Positions 27,893 to 37,079 of a stretch of DNA of 64,000 nt are shown here, in pieces. The translations under genes were made by a program, and so were the position numbers. Within the stretch, counting starts at the first letter, position 1. Each line of letters begins with the position of its first letter. The stretch lies in contig NZ_FPBO01000032.1 of the NCBI RefSeq assembly GCF_900116645.1, forward strand, positions 1-64,000, given 5' to 3'. A model generated the notes under the pieces. It was not told the origin of the DNA. It ran no database searches and saw only the letters and a program-made list of their open reading frames with translations. The DNA is from Pseudoduganella namucuonensis (GTDB lineage Bacteria; Pseudomonadota; Gammaproteobacteria; Burkholderiales; Burkholderiaceae_D).

Positions 27893-28924
27893 TCAGGCCG
27901 ACAGCAGTCGTTCCGACAGGATTGCCGAAACACCCACGAAAGCGGGATATTGGGCCGTGATGACATAGGTGGGAATGCGGCCCAGGTAGCCAGAGAAGCG
28001 GCCTTTCGCCTCGTAGCGGGCGCGGAAGCCGGAGCGGTCGAAACGGGCGCCCAGGCGCGGGACGATGCCGCCGCCTATATAAATGCCGCCCTGCGCGCCC
28101 AGCGTGACGCCGAGGTTGCCGGCGACGGTGCCCAGCATGCGGCAGAACGCCTCCACCACCTCGTCGCACAGCGCGCATTCGCCGTCCAGCGCGCGGCGCA
28201 CGATTTCCGGCACGGCGATCTCCTCCCTCGCCACGCCCTTGTGATGGCACAGCGCGCGATAGATCAGCTCGATGCCGACGCCGGACATGAACCGCTCGGC
28301 CGAGACGTGCTCGAACTCGGTCCAGGCGTACTGCAGGATCGCCACTTCCAGCGGATCGACCGGCGAGAAACTGGCGTGGCCGCCCTCGCTCAGCAGCGCG
28401 GTCCAACCTTCCGCCTTGCCTGCGCGCATGTTCGGAATCAGGCCGGACACGCCCAGGCCGGTGCCGGCGCCGATCAGGCCCAGCGGCGCGCCCGCTTGCG
28501 GCACGCCCCCGCCCACCTGGCGCTTTTGCTCGTCCGACAGGAAAGGCAGGGAACTGGCCAGCGCCGTGAAGTCGTTCACCACCACCAGCACGTCGAACCC
28601 GCACTCCTTGCGCAGCGCCTCGATCGAGAATTCCCAATGGTGGTTGGTCATGCGCACGCAGTCGCCCGTGACGGGGTTGGCGATCGCGATCGCGCCGTGG
28701 CGGATGCCGCCACCGGCCACGGCGGCCACCTCGGGCAGCGCCAGATAGGCGCGCAGCGCGTCGGCGATGGTGGCGTAGTCGCCGCAAGCCAGCACATTGA
28801 TGAAATCGATTTCACCAGGCGCAAGCTCCAGCGCGAAACGCGCGTTCGTACCACCAATGTCCGCCAGCAAACGCGGGCCACCCGGGAAGCCGGAAATCAG
28901 GGGGGAAGTAGGCTGGGCTGTCAT
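27893..28924 (-). CDS. glk: glucokinase
   Basis: This 343-residue bacterial glucokinase of the Glk (ROK-independent) family phosphorylates glucose with ATP. The phosphate-binding loop is LLADIGGTNARFALEL (about residues 19-34). The glucose-binding VVNDFTALASSLPFL, the GAGTGLGVSGLIP stretch and the C-terminal GGIYIGGGIVPRL are family signatures. The frame runs upstream to 29077, but the ATG at 28924 gives the normal N-terminus. The gene is monocistronic: a terminator serving both directions lies upstream and palindromes flank its candidate promoter. Its control could involve a sugar-responsive repressor, which is inference. Confidence 0.95.
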   Translation of the reverse strand: MTAQPTSPLISGFPGGPRLLADIGGTNARFALELAPGEIDFINVLACGDYATIADALRAYLALPEVAAVAGGGIRHGAIAIANPVTGDCVRMTNHHWEFSIEALRKECGFDVLVVVNDFTALASSLPFLSDEQKRQVGGGVPQAGAPLGLIGAGTGLGVSGLIPNMRAGKAEGWTALLSEGGHASFSPVDPLEVAILQYAWTEFEHVSAERFMSGVGIELIYRALCHHKGVAREEIAVPEIVRRALDGECALCDEVVEAFCRMLGTVAGNLGVTLGAQGGIYIGGGIVPRLGARFDRSGFRARYEAKGRFSGYLGRIPTYVITAQYPAFVGVSAILSERLLSA

Positions 28925-28999
28925 GATCGTGAAAAAAAAGTTGAGGCTCAAGCTTACGGATTTCTTGGCTTGGACGCAAGCCTTGTTTGTAGTTTTAGT

Positions 29000-29027
29000 A
29001 CAATATCGCACGATCGTGCTACAGAAA
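29000..29027 (-). promoter_or_regulatory. candidate glk promoter with a perfect 12-bp palindrome in the spacer
   Basis: On the minus strand, TTTCTG (29022-29027) and TATTGT (29000-29005) are 16 bases apart. Between them lies GCACGATCGTGC (29008-29019), a perfect palindrome placed where a repressor would block RNA polymerase. The -35 box is weak. Confidence 0.45.
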
Positions 29028-29050
29028 TTAATGTGTTGCAAGATTTTATA

Positions 29051-29065
29051 GGTAGTATGACTACC
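29051..29065. promoter_or_regulatory. 15-bp palindrome GGTAGTATGACTACC upstream of glk
   Basis: Arms GGTAGT and ACTACC around ATG are perfect. The site lies about 24 bases upstream of the candidate glk -35 box and 14 bases from the terminator of the next gene. Confidence 0.35.
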
Positions 29066-29078
29066 GTCCAAAAGCAAA

Positions 29079-29104
29079 AAAACCCCGGCCTGGACCGGGG
29101 TTTT
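29079..29104 (-). terminator. terminator of the DedA-rhodanese gene
   Basis: A 10-bp stem AAAACCCCGG/CCGGGGTTTT with loop CCTGGA has an A-run on one side and a T-run on the other, so it works on either strand. It lies 31 bases after the stop at 29135. Confidence 0.88.
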
Positions 29105-29134
29105 CTGAGCGGCCGCGCGCGGCGCGTACGGGCG

Positions 29135-30100
29135 TCAGCTCGCCATGCTGGGCACGGTGCCCTCCTCGCCGCGCGGACGCCGCAGTTCGTGGGCGAAGGC
29201 CGAGTTCCAGGCCTCCAGGCCGCCGTGCAGCGGCTTGGCGTGGGTATAGCCGCTGGCCATCATCTGCTTGGCGACGTGCGCGGCGGTCACGTCGTTGGGG
29301 CAACTGCAATAGACGATGATGCGCGTGTCCTTGGGCAGCGCGGCGATCACGCCCATGGGGTCGCCGTTCACCAGCAGCGCGCCGGGAACCGGCGGGTCCA
29401 GCGATTGCGCGGTGGCGCTGCGCGCGTCCACCATCACGAGGTCGTGGCCCTCGGACAGCAGCTGCCTCAGCTCGTCCACGGTGACGCGCTCCATCTGCAC
29501 CGCCCGCTGGAAGCGCTTGCGCTCCACGTACTTGAACAGCACAAACAGCGTCAGCAAGGCGCCCAGCACCATCAGCGCGGTGCCGCCCATGGTGGCCAGG
29601 ATGTCCAGCACCTGGTCTATGCTCTGGTGGAAATAGGCGCCGATGGCGATGCCGCTGCCGCTCCAGATCAGCCCGCCCGGCACGCTGAAGCCGAGGAAGC
29701 GGGGATAGCTGGTGCCCATGGCGCCGGACATCGGCGGCGCGATGGTGTTGAAGCCCGGGATGAACTTGGCCACCAGCAGCGATTTCGGGCCCCAGCGGCG
29801 GAAATTATCCTCGGTCTGGCTGACGCAATAGTCGGGCGACAGGGAGATGCGGCACAGCAGCTTGAGGATGCGCCGGCCGTAGCGGCGGCCCGCGCGGAAC
29901 CAGAAGAAGTCGCTGATGGAACAGGCCAGCAGCGCGGCGCCGAGGATGCCGCCCCAGTGCAACTGGCCGGTGACGGCCAGCGCGCCCGAGACGATCAGCA
30001 GCGGGAAGGCGGGAATCGGCAAGCCCATCTGCTCGATCAGGACTATGGCAAAGACGATGAAGACGCCGTATTCCTGCAGCAGTGTAAGTAGATTCGCCAT
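29135..30100 (-). CDS. DedA/VTT-domain membrane protein fused to a rhodanese domain
   Basis: This is a 321-residue inner-membrane protein. Residues about 1-190 are a DedA (VTT) domain with the family features EQMGLPIPAFPLLIVSGALA, a SDFFWFRAGRRYGRRIL stretch and KFIPGFNTIAPPMSG, plus four or five membrane helices. Residues about 205-310 are a rhodanese domain with VDARSATAQ, and a Cys loop YCSCPNDVTAA where C265 is the likely active cysteine. DedA proteins are linked to lipid carrier recycling and membrane potential; rhodaneses carry sulfur. The combined role is unknown, though this fusion is known in proteobacteria. The gene ends just before the ABC transporter operon on the same strand. Confidence 0.88.
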   Translation of the reverse strand: MANLLTLLQEYGVFIVFAIVLIEQMGLPIPAFPLLIVSGALAVTGQLHWGGILGAALLACSISDFFWFRAGRRYGRRILKLLCRISLSPDYCVSQTEDNFRRWGPKSLLVAKFIPGFNTIAPPMSGAMGTSYPRFLGFSVPGGLIWSGSGIAIGAYFHQSIDQVLDILATMGGTALMVLGALLTLFVLFKYVERKRFQRAVQMERVTVDELRQLLSEGHDLVMVDARSATAQSLDPPVPGALLVNGDPMGVIAALPKDTRIIVYCSCPNDVTAAHVAKQMMASGYTHAKPLHGGLEAWNSAFAHELRRPRGEEGTVPSMAS

Positions 30101-30112
30101 GATTACGCTATC

Positions 30113-31831
30113 TTATCCGATTTCACCGGGTATCGCCGCCAGCAGCGCCCTGGTGTAGGGGTGCGCCGGATTGCGGTACAACTCGTCCGAGTCGGCCAGC
30201 TCCACCACCTCCCCCTGGTGCATGACCATCACCTGGTCGGCGATGTATTTCACCACCGACAAGTCGTGCGAGATGAAGATGTAGGACAGGCCGAACTCGT
30301 CCTGCAAATCCTGCAGCAGGTTCAGCACCTGCGCCTGCACCGACACGTCCAGCGCGGAAACCGACTCGTCGCACACCAGTATCTCGGGTTTCATGGTCAA
30401 GCAGCGCGCGATCGCGATGCGCTGCCGCTGGCCGCCAGAGAACTCGTGCGGATAGCGGTGGAAGGCCTGCGCCGGCAGGCCCACCTTTTCCAGCAGCGCG
30501 TGGGCCGCCCGCGTGCGCTCGGCGTCGTCGGCGCCGATGCGGTGCAGCCGCATCGGCTCCAGCAGGATCTGCCCCACCGTGAAGCGCGGGTTCAGCGACG
30601 CGTACGGGTTCTGGAAAATGATCTGGATGCGGCGCTTGTAGGCCATGTATTCGCGGGCCGGCATGGAGATCAGGTCCCTGCCCTCGAACAGCGCGGTGCC
30701 GCCGGTGGCTTGGTGCAGGCGCAGCAGGGTCAGGCCCACGGTGGTCTTGCCGGAACCTGACTCGCCGACCACGCCCAGCGTCTTGCCGCGCGCCAGCTTG
30801 AAGGACACGTTCTTCATCGCCTGGAATTCGCGCTTGCCGAACAGGCCCTCGCGGAAGTAGAAGCTCTTGCTGAGCTTGTCCACCACCAGCACGTGCTCGT
30901 CGTCGGGCGAGCTGCCGCGCGCGCGCTGCCGGCCCGGCGGCATGTCCGCGCCGGCTTGCCCGCCGGTCTGCGCTCCGGCTTCCGCGTCCTTCATATAGTC
31001 GCCGATCACCGGCAGCCGCCATGGCCGCCGGTCCAGCGACGGCCGGCAGTGCAGCAGCGCGCGGGTGTATGCGTCCGCGGGCTGGACCAGCACCTGCGCG
31101 GCGGCGCCGCTTTCGCGCACCTCGCCATGGCGCATGACGACCACGTGGTCGGCGATCTCGCCCACCAGGCCGAGGTCGTGCGTGATGAACAGCACCGACA
31201 TCTGGTGCTTTCTTTGCAGCCGCGCGATCAATTCCATGATCTGTTTCTGGATCGTCACGTCCAGCGCGGTGGTGGGCTCGTCCGCGATCAGCAGCTTGGG
31301 CTCGCAGGCGATCGCCATCGCGATCATCACGCGCTGCTGCTGGCCGCCGGACATCTGGCTGGGATAGGCGTCGATCTTGCGCTCCGGGTCGGGGATGCCT
31401 ACCTCGTCCAGCAGCGCCAGCGCGCGCGCCCTCGCCTGCCGCCGGTTCATGCCCATGTGCTGGCGCAGCACCTCGCCGATCTGATAACCGACCGTGAACA
31501 CCGGGTTCAGCGAGGACATCGGTTCCTGGAAGATCATCGAGACGTCCTTGCCGCACATGGCGCGCCGCTGGGCGGCGTCCAGTTTGAGCACATCCCGGCC
31601 GTTGAACAGGATGGCGCCGGCCGGATCGATAATGGTGCTGTCCGCCGGCAGCAGGCCCATCACGGCCAGCGAGCTGACCGACTTGCCGCTGCCCGATTCG
31701 CCCACCAGCGCCACCGTGCTGTTGCGGGGCACGGTGAAGGAAATCCCCTTGACCGCCTCGAAGGTGGTCTTCTTGTCGAGCCGGAAGGCGACGCGCAGGT
31801 CGCGCACTTCAAGGATGGCGTCCATGCTCAT
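30113..31831 (-). CDS. ABC peptide-type transporter, fused dual ATPase subunit
   Basis: This 572-residue protein carries two complete nucleotide-binding domains, like a DppD-DppF or YejF-type fusion, and would energise uptake of oligopeptides or similar substrates. NBD1 has Walker A GESGSGKS (44-51), signature MSGGQQQR (159-166) and Walker B LLIADEPTTALD. NBD2 has Walker A GESGSGKT (355-362), signature FSGGQRQRIAIARCL and Walker B ILVCDESVSALD, with serine in place of the common proline-threonine after DE. Each ends with the oligopeptide-ABC C-terminal motif (PYTRALLAAIP in NBD2). The start at 31831 overlaps the upstream permease stop by four bases; an alternative ATG is two codons later. Confidence 0.94.
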   Translation of the reverse strand: MSMDAILEVRDLRVAFRLDKKTTFEAVKGISFTVPRNSTVALVGESGSGKSVSSLAVMGLLPADSTIIDPAGAILFNGRDVLKLDAAQRRAMCGKDVSMIFQEPMSSLNPVFTVGYQIGEVLRQHMGMNRRQARARALALLDEVGIPDPERKIDAYPSQMSGGQQQRVMIAMAIACEPKLLIADEPTTALDVTIQKQIMELIARLQRKHQMSVLFITHDLGLVGEIADHVVVMRHGEVRESGAAAQVLVQPADAYTRALLHCRPSLDRRPWRLPVIGDYMKDAEAGAQTGGQAGADMPPGRQRARGSSPDDEHVLVVDKLSKSFYFREGLFGKREFQAMKNVSFKLARGKTLGVVGESGSGKTTVGLTLLRLHQATGGTALFEGRDLISMPAREYMAYKRRIQIIFQNPYASLNPRFTVGQILLEPMRLHRIGADDAERTRAAHALLEKVGLPAQAFHRYPHEFSGGQRQRIAIARCLTMKPEILVCDESVSALDVSVQAQVLNLLQDLQDEFGLSYIFISHDLSVVKYIADQVMVMHQGEVVELADSDELYRNPAHPYTRALLAAIPGEIG

Positions 31832-32946
31832 TTCACTTTCGGGTCGAGGGCGTCGCGCAGCGCGTCGGTGAACAGGGAAAAGGCGGTCACCAGCACCGCC
31901 ATCGCGCCGGCGGCGGCGGCCAGCTGCCACCATTTGCCCAGGATCAGCTCGTTCTGCGCCTCGTTCAGCATGGAGCCCCAGCTGACCACGCCCACCGGCA
32001 CGCCGAAGCCGAGGAAACTCAGGATGACCTCGGCCTTGATGAAGCCCACCACCAGGATGGACAGCTGCACCAGCGCCACGTGGCTGACGTTGGGAAAGAT
32101 GTGGGAGAACATCTTGCGCCAGTGGGAGGCGCCAATGGCGTCCGCCGCCATCACGTATTCGCGCGCCTTGTGCTTGATGTATTCGGCGCGGATCAAGCGG
32201 TAGGGGCCGGTCCAACCCGTCAAGCCGAGGATCAGCACGATGGTCAGCACGCCTTTTTGCTGCAGCACGGCCGCCACCGTGAGGATCATCAGGATCGAGG
32301 GGATGGAGGTGAAGATGTTGTAGAACCAGTTGAAGAAGTCGTCGACCAGGCCGCCGTGGTAACCGGAGACGGCGCCGAACAGCGTGCCCAGCCCCACCGC
32401 CACCAGCGCGGCCACCAGGCCCACGACGACGGAGGTTTCCGCGCCCTTGATGGTTTTCTTGACGATGTCGTGGCCCCACTTGTCGCCGCCGAAGGGCAGC
32501 GTGGGACGGCGCTCGGCGGGCGCCGCGCCCTGGCCGCCGCCCTGGCCCAGGGACGCGCGCAGCTCGGCCATGTCGGCGGCCAGCGGATCGGGCACACCGT
32601 CGGCGGCCGCGCCGGCGGCGGGCGCTTGCAGTTGCGCGATGTCGTCGGCGAGCGGGTCGAATTCATTGGCCGGTGGCGGTTCCTGGCGGGCTGCGCTGCG
32701 CTTACCCCGCCCTACGGTATCCGGCGGTTGATCGGCCGCCGCGCCCGCCTGCGCGGTAAACGACGGCGGCGCGTAGTTGACACCCACCTCCTCCTCCCAG
32801 TCCGCCGCCACCAGCCCGCTGGCCGACAGCGCCAGCATCAGCAGGAAGGCGCTCACCACCGCCAGCGACGCCATGGCGACGCGGTCCGCGCGCATGCGCC
32901 GCCAGGCGAGCGTCCACAGTCCGGGCGCGGCTAAACTAGTCTGCAT
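31828..32946 (-). CDS. ABC peptide-type transporter permease (DppC/OppC family) with large insertion
   Basis: This 372-residue inner-membrane permease has one N-terminal helix (about 27-48) and five helices after residue 170. The EAA-type coupling loop is GASHWRKMFSHIFPNV. The region equivalent to the family HPLGTDxxGRD motif is FGGDKWGHDIVKKTIKGAET. Between them, about residues 50-150, is a Pro/Ala/Gly-rich insertion that family members usually lack. It contains an internal repeat, DPLADDIAQLQA (97-108) and DPLAADMAELRA (120-131). Topology places the insertion in the periplasm. It forms an operon with the second permease upstream (9-bp gap) and the ATPase. Confidence 0.9.
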   Translation of the reverse strand: MQTSLAAPGLWTLAWRRMRADRVAMASLAVVSAFLLMLALSASGLVAADWEEEVGVNYAPPSFTAQAGAAADQPPDTVGRGKRSAARQEPPPANEFDPLADDIAQLQAPAAGAAADGVPDPLAADMAELRASLGQGGGQGAAPAERRPTLPFGGDKWGHDIVKKTIKGAETSVVVGLVAALVAVGLGTLFGAVSGYHGGLVDDFFNWFYNIFTSIPSILMILTVAAVLQQKGVLTIVLILGLTGWTGPYRLIRAEYIKHKAREYVMAADAIGASHWRKMFSHIFPNVSHVALVQLSILVVGFIKAEVILSFLGFGVPVGVVSWGSMLNEAQNELILGKWWQLAAAAGAMAVLVTAFSLFTDALRDALDPKVK

Positions 32947-32955
32947 CGATATCCC

Positions 32956-33894
32956 TTACTTCAGTTGCACGCGCGGATCGACCGCCTGGTACATCAGGTC
33001 GGTGAGCAGGTTGAAGACCATGGTGGCGGCCGCGACATACACGGTGATCGCCTTGATCACCGGGAAATCGCTGCGCTCCACCGCCAGGATCACCTCCCGG
33101 CCTATGCCCGGGATGCCGAAGAAGCGCTCCAGCAGGAAGGCGCCGATCAGCAGCGCCGGCAAATTGGCCATCACGTGCGTGATGATGGGGATGGCCGCGT
33201 TGCGCAGCACGTGCACCCACATCACGCGGCGCTCGCTGAGCCCCTTGGCGCGCGCGGTGCGCACATAGTCCTGGCTCGCCTCGTCCAATACAAAGCTGCG
33301 GTACAGCCGCAGCGTGGGCGCGATCGACACCGCCAGGCCGATCAGGATGGGCAAGGCGGAATAGCGCAGCAGGTTCTCCCAGAAGCCCTCGCCCCAGCCC
33401 TGTACCGGAAACAGCCCCAGCTTGTAGGCGAAGCCATACTGGAACACGATGATGTAGACCAGGATGGAGATCGACATGCCCACCGTGCACGCCACCATCA
33501 CGGCGCGGTCGGTCAGCGAGCCGCGCACGAAGGCGATGGCCAGCGCCAGCGCGATGCCGATCGCCGTTTCCAGCACCGTCAGCGGCACCAGCACCGTCAA
33601 CGACGGTCCCAGCCGCGTGGTGATGATGCCCGCCACCGATTCGCCCGTGGCCCAGCTCTGGCCGAAGTCGAAGGTGACGATCTGCTTCAGGAAGATACCC
33701 AGCTGCACGTGGTACGGCTGGTCCACGCCCAACTGGCGGCGGATGTTGGCGATGCCCTCGGCGCTGGACATCTTGCCGGCCAGGATATAGGCCGGGTCGC
33801 CGCCCACCCAGTTAAACAGCAGGAACACCAGCAGCACCACGCCCAGCATGGTGGGGAGCATCTGCCACAGGCGGCGCAATATATAAGCGGTCAT
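32956..33894 (-). CDS. ABC peptide-type transporter permease (DppB/OppB family)
   Basis: This 312-residue permease is the first gene of the three-gene transporter operon. It begins MTAYILRRLWQMLPTMLGVV, the usual DppB N-terminal helix, and has six predicted membrane helices. The EAA loop is DYVRTARAKGLSERRVMWVH. The segment FDFGQSWATGESV and the C-terminal LTDLMYQAVDPRVQLK are family features. No solute-binding protein gene is present in the operon; the genes upstream are divergent. The substrate is therefore unknown, with di- or oligopeptides most likely from the family. Confidence 0.92.
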   Translation of the reverse strand: MTAYILRRLWQMLPTMLGVVLLVFLLFNWVGGDPAYILAGKMSSAEGIANIRRQLGVDQPYHVQLGIFLKQIVTFDFGQSWATGESVAGIITTRLGPSLTVLVPLTVLETAIGIALALAIAFVRGSLTDRAVMVACTVGMSISILVYIIVFQYGFAYKLGLFPVQGWGEGFWENLLRYSALPILIGLAVSIAPTLRLYRSFVLDEASQDYVRTARAKGLSERRVMWVHVLRNAAIPIITHVMANLPALLIGAFLLERFFGIPGIGREVILAVERSDFPVIKAITVYVAAATMVFNLLTDLMYQAVDPRVQLK

Positions 33895-34409
33895 GCGTAG
33901 GTTCCCCGATTCGAATACGGAGAGCCGGCTCCGGGTGCCGACATCTTAATGGCTGGACCTGGCGCCAGCAAGCCGCATTCATCCGTTGATCCCGCGCAAT
34001 ACCCGATCACACCAACTTGGTTACAAATCGGCCCGATCGGGGGCGCCGGACCGATAAATCCACGCCGCAAGGCCACAGAAATTCAGGCGCAAAAATTTAA
34101 CAAATCCAGTGCATCTACGCGCATTTCCACGCAAATAGTCGTCATCCATCCCGGAACGGCTGTGAGAAATCAGCCTGTTTTTTCAATGCCTGACACAATA
34201 CGCAATTTTGCGAAAGTGCCGCACGACCGTGCGTTGTATCTACGCACATTCAACATTTCATTATTGACATCACTCCCGCCCGGATGGTTACATCAGTGGC
34301 TTCGAGAATAATATTTCTTGAAAGAATGCCTTCGCGGCCAGTGCCTACCCGGCCTCAAACTGGCCCTGGCTATAAGAATTGTTCGCAAGTTTTTTTGGGA
34401 GTTTTGGCA
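33895..34409. other. 515-bp divergent intergenic region between ABC operon and first TonB receptor
   Basis: No gene is convincing here. The region is AT-richer than its surroundings and must carry both promoters. An inverted repeat GTGCGT/ACGCAC (34229-34247, spacer 7) lies 17 bases before a TTGACA box (34264-34269). An open frame at 33949-34311 has no family character and poor codon use. Confidence 0.45.
34264..34293 (+). promoter_or_regulatory. possible promoter of the first TonB-dependent receptor
   Basis: A perfect -35 TTGACA (34264-34269) is followed after 18 bases by a weak -10 TTACAT (34288-34293). The inverted repeat at 34229-34247 sits directly upstream. Confidence 0.35.
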
Positions 34410-37079
34410 ATGATGAAAGAAACTGTAATGTCCCGTTCGGTCCGCCTGGTGTGCGCGGGCGGCCTGCTGGGCCTGGGTCTGATGGCGCAGACCGCGCTGG
34501 CGCAGACCGCCGACCAGCCCATGCAACGCGTGGAAGTGACGGGTTCGTCGATCAAGCGGCTGGTGTCCGAAACGGCCAACCCGCTGACCGTGTTCAAGGC
34601 GGAAGATTTCGTCAAGCAGGGCTTGACCACCGCCCAGGAAGTGCTGGACCGCATTCCCTCGAACAGCTCGAGCTACAGCGCCGGCAACACCGTTGGCGGC
34701 AACAGCTCCGGCCTGCCGACCGGCGGCCAGGCCAGCGCCGACCTGCGCGGCCTGGGCGGCGACAAGACGCTGGTGCTGCTGAATGGCCGCCGCATCGCCA
34801 ACCACCCGTACGACGGCGCCTCCGTCGACCTGAACATCATCCCGGTCTCGGCCCTGGAACGCGTGGAAGTGCTGCGCGACGGCGCCTCCGCCATCTACGG
34901 CACCGACGCGATCGGCGGCGTGATCAACTTCATCACGCGCCGCTCGGTGCAAGGCACCACCATCACCGCCGAGGCGATCCTGCCGCGCAAGGTCGGCGCC
35001 GACGAGAAACGCGTCAACATCTCGTCCGGCTTCGGCGACCTGGACAAGGACGGCTTCAACGTCTGGGGCGTGTTCGACTACCACAAGCTGGACATCCTGA
35101 CCTCGCAGCAGCGCGAATTCTCCAAGACCGGCGTGATCCCGTCGCGCGGCCTGAACCTGACCTCGGGCACCACCTTCCCGGGCAACTTCTTCGACCCGGG
35201 CTCCAACATCACCGGCAACCCCGGCCGCGCCACCGGCTGCGACGCGCCGTTCTCGCTGCCGATCGGCGGCGGCGGCACCTGCCGCCAGGATTACACCCGC
35301 CTGATCGACAACCTGCCCGCGCAGGAACAGACCGCCTTCTTCGGCAAGGCCACCTTCAAGATCAACAACGACCACCAGGCGACCATCGAGTACCTGCACG
35401 CCGAGAACGACGTGCTGTCGCACACCGCGCCGCCGCCGCAAACCGGCCTGACCCTGCCGCGCACCAGCAAATACTACCCGGGCAACTCGGGCGGCGTGCC
35501 GGCGATGGCCGGCCTGTCCGGCCAGCCGCTGTCCGTCAACTGGCGTCCGACCGAGGCCGGCCAGCGCGAGATCAACTCCATCGGCGCGGCCGACCGCCTG
35601 AGCATCGGCGCCGAGGGCCTGCTGGGCGCGTGGGACTACAAGACCGCGTTCACGCTGTCGGAAAGCCGCTCGGCCGAGTGGTTCACCGGCGGCTACGTGC
35701 AGGATTCCGGCTTCGCCGCCGGCGTGGCCAACGGCATCCTGAACCCGTTCGGCAAGCAGGACGCCGCCGGCAAAGCCTACCTGGACAGCGTCGCCCTGCG
35801 CGGCAAGGTGCAGGACGGCAAAACCCGCAACACCGGCATCGACTTCAAGGCCAGCCGCGAGCTGATGGACCTGGCCGGCGGCAAGATGGGCGTCGCCGTC
35901 GGCGGCGAACTGCGCCGCGAGGAAGCCGACTTCTTCGTCAACCGCGACATCGCCAGCCAGGCTGCCAGTTCCGGCCTGTCCGGCTCGCAATCGACCTCCG
36001 GCTCGCGCACCATCAAGGCCGTGTTCGCCGAGGTGAACCTGCCGCTGATCAAGGACCTGGAAGTCCAGTTCGCCACCCGCTTCGACGATTACAGCGACGC
36101 CGGCAACACCACCAACCCGAAACTGGGCGTGCGTTACCAGCCCAGCAAGCAGGTAGTGCTGCGCGGCTCGGCCTCGACCGGCTTCCGCGCGCCGACGCTG
36201 TTCGAGAAGAACGCGCCGCAATCGAAAAACGACACCAACAACTCGTACAACGACCCCATCCTGTGCCCGGGCGGCGTGCCGTCGTCCAACCCGATCACCA
36301 ACCCGCTGCGCGACTGCGACCTGCAACAGTTCAAGCTGCAGGGCGGCAACCCCAACCTGAGCCCGGAAAAGTCGAAGACCTTCGCCTTCGGCATCGTGCT
36401 TGAGCCGATCCCACAGGCGACCCTGGCGGTCGACTACTGGAACATCAAGCTCAAGGACAAGATCAACGCGCTGCCGGAAGAGACGATCTACGGCAACTAC
36501 GCGAAATACCAGGACCGTTTCATACGTAACGCCGACGGTTCGCCGTTCGCGATCCTGGACCTGAAGGAAAACCTGGGCAAGGTCAACACCGACGGCGTGG
36601 ACGTCAGCCTGACCCTGCGCTCGGGCGCCACCTCCTGGGGCAACCTGACCTTCTCGCTGGACGGCACCTACGTCCACAAATACGAGTACCAGGACGAGCG
36701 CGAAGGCCCGTTCACCCAGAACGTGGGCCGCTACGCCGCCAACAACCCGGTGTTCCGCTGGAAGCACAACGCGGTGATCGGCTGGCGCATGGGCGTGTGG
36801 AGCGCGTCGCTGGCGCAGTCGTTCAAGACCGGCTACACCGACCAGAACCTGGACATCCCGGCCCAGTTCCTGAACGAGGTGCCGTCCTACAGCCTGTGGA
36901 ACCTGTCCGCCACCTACACCGGCATCAAGGGCCTGTCCCTGACCGGCGGCGTGAAGAACCTGCTGGACAAGGAACCGCCGTTCTCCAACCAGGGCACGCT
37001 GTTCCAGAAGGGCTACGACCCGCGCTATACCGACCCGGTCGGCCGCTCGCTCTACCTGCGCGGCAGCTATTCCTTCTAA
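34410..37079 (+). CDS. TonB-dependent outer-membrane receptor (1)
   Basis: This is an 889-residue TonB-dependent receptor. The signal peptide (MMKETVMSRSVRLVCAGG...) is probably cleaved after A31 (TALA/QT). A TonB-box-like QRVEVTGSSIKR follows at about 39-50. The plug domain runs to about 190 with ADLRGLGGDKTLVLLNGRRI and VEVLRDGASAIYGTDAIGGV. The rest is the beta barrel with FRAPTLFEKN and GGNPNLSPEKSKTFAFGI, ending in an aromatic residue (GSYSF) as outer-membrane proteins do. A TTGGGAG ribosome-binding sequence lies upstream of the ATG at 34410. The ligand is unknown; this non-siderophore-specific class often serves sugars, peptides or other organic nutrients, and the divergent peptide-type ABC operon is suggestive only. 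Confidence 0.93.
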   Translation: MMKETVMSRSVRLVCAGGLLGLGLMAQTALAQTADQPMQRVEVTGSSIKRLVSETANPLTVFKAEDFVKQGLTTAQEVLDRIPSNSSSYSAGNTVGGNSSGLPTGGQASADLRGLGGDKTLVLLNGRRIANHPYDGASVDLNIIPVSALERVEVLRDGASAIYGTDAIGGVINFITRRSVQGTTITAEAILPRKVGADEKRVNISSGFGDLDKDGFNVWGVFDYHKLDILTSQQREFSKTGVIPSRGLNLTSGTTFPGNFFDPGSNITGNPGRATGCDAPFSLPIGGGGTCRQDYTRLIDNLPAQEQTAFFGKATFKINNDHQATIEYLHAENDVLSHTAPPPQTGLTLPRTSKYYPGNSGGVPAMAGLSGQPLSVNWRPTEAGQREINSIGAADRLSIGAEGLLGAWDYKTAFTLSESRSAEWFTGGYVQDSGFAAGVANGILNPFGKQDAAGKAYLDSVALRGKVQDGKTRNTGIDFKASRELMDLAGGKMGVAVGGELRREEADFFVNRDIASQAASSGLSGSQSTSGSRTIKAVFAEVNLPLIKDLEVQFATRFDDYSDAGNTTNPKLGVRYQPSKQVVLRGSASTGFRAPTLFEKNAPQSKNDTNNSYNDPILCPGGVPSSNPITNPLRDCDLQQFKLQGGNPNLSPEKSKTFAFGIVLEPIPQATLAVDYWNIKLKDKINALPEETIYGNYAKYQDRFIRNADGSPFAILDLKENLGKVNTDGVDVSLTLRSGATSWGNLTFSLDGTYVHKYEYQDEREGPFTQNVGRYAANNPVFRWKHNAVIGWRMGVWSASLAQSFKTGYTDQNLDIPAQFLNEVPSYSLWNLSATYTGIKGLSLTGGVKNLLDKEPPFSNQGTLFQKGYDPRYTDPVGRSLYLRGSYSF

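Noticed and set aside
33949..34311. 120-codon plus-strand frame in the divergent gap
   Set aside because: Poor codon bias, no ribosome-binding site, no recognisable domain, and it overlaps the likely receptor promoter.
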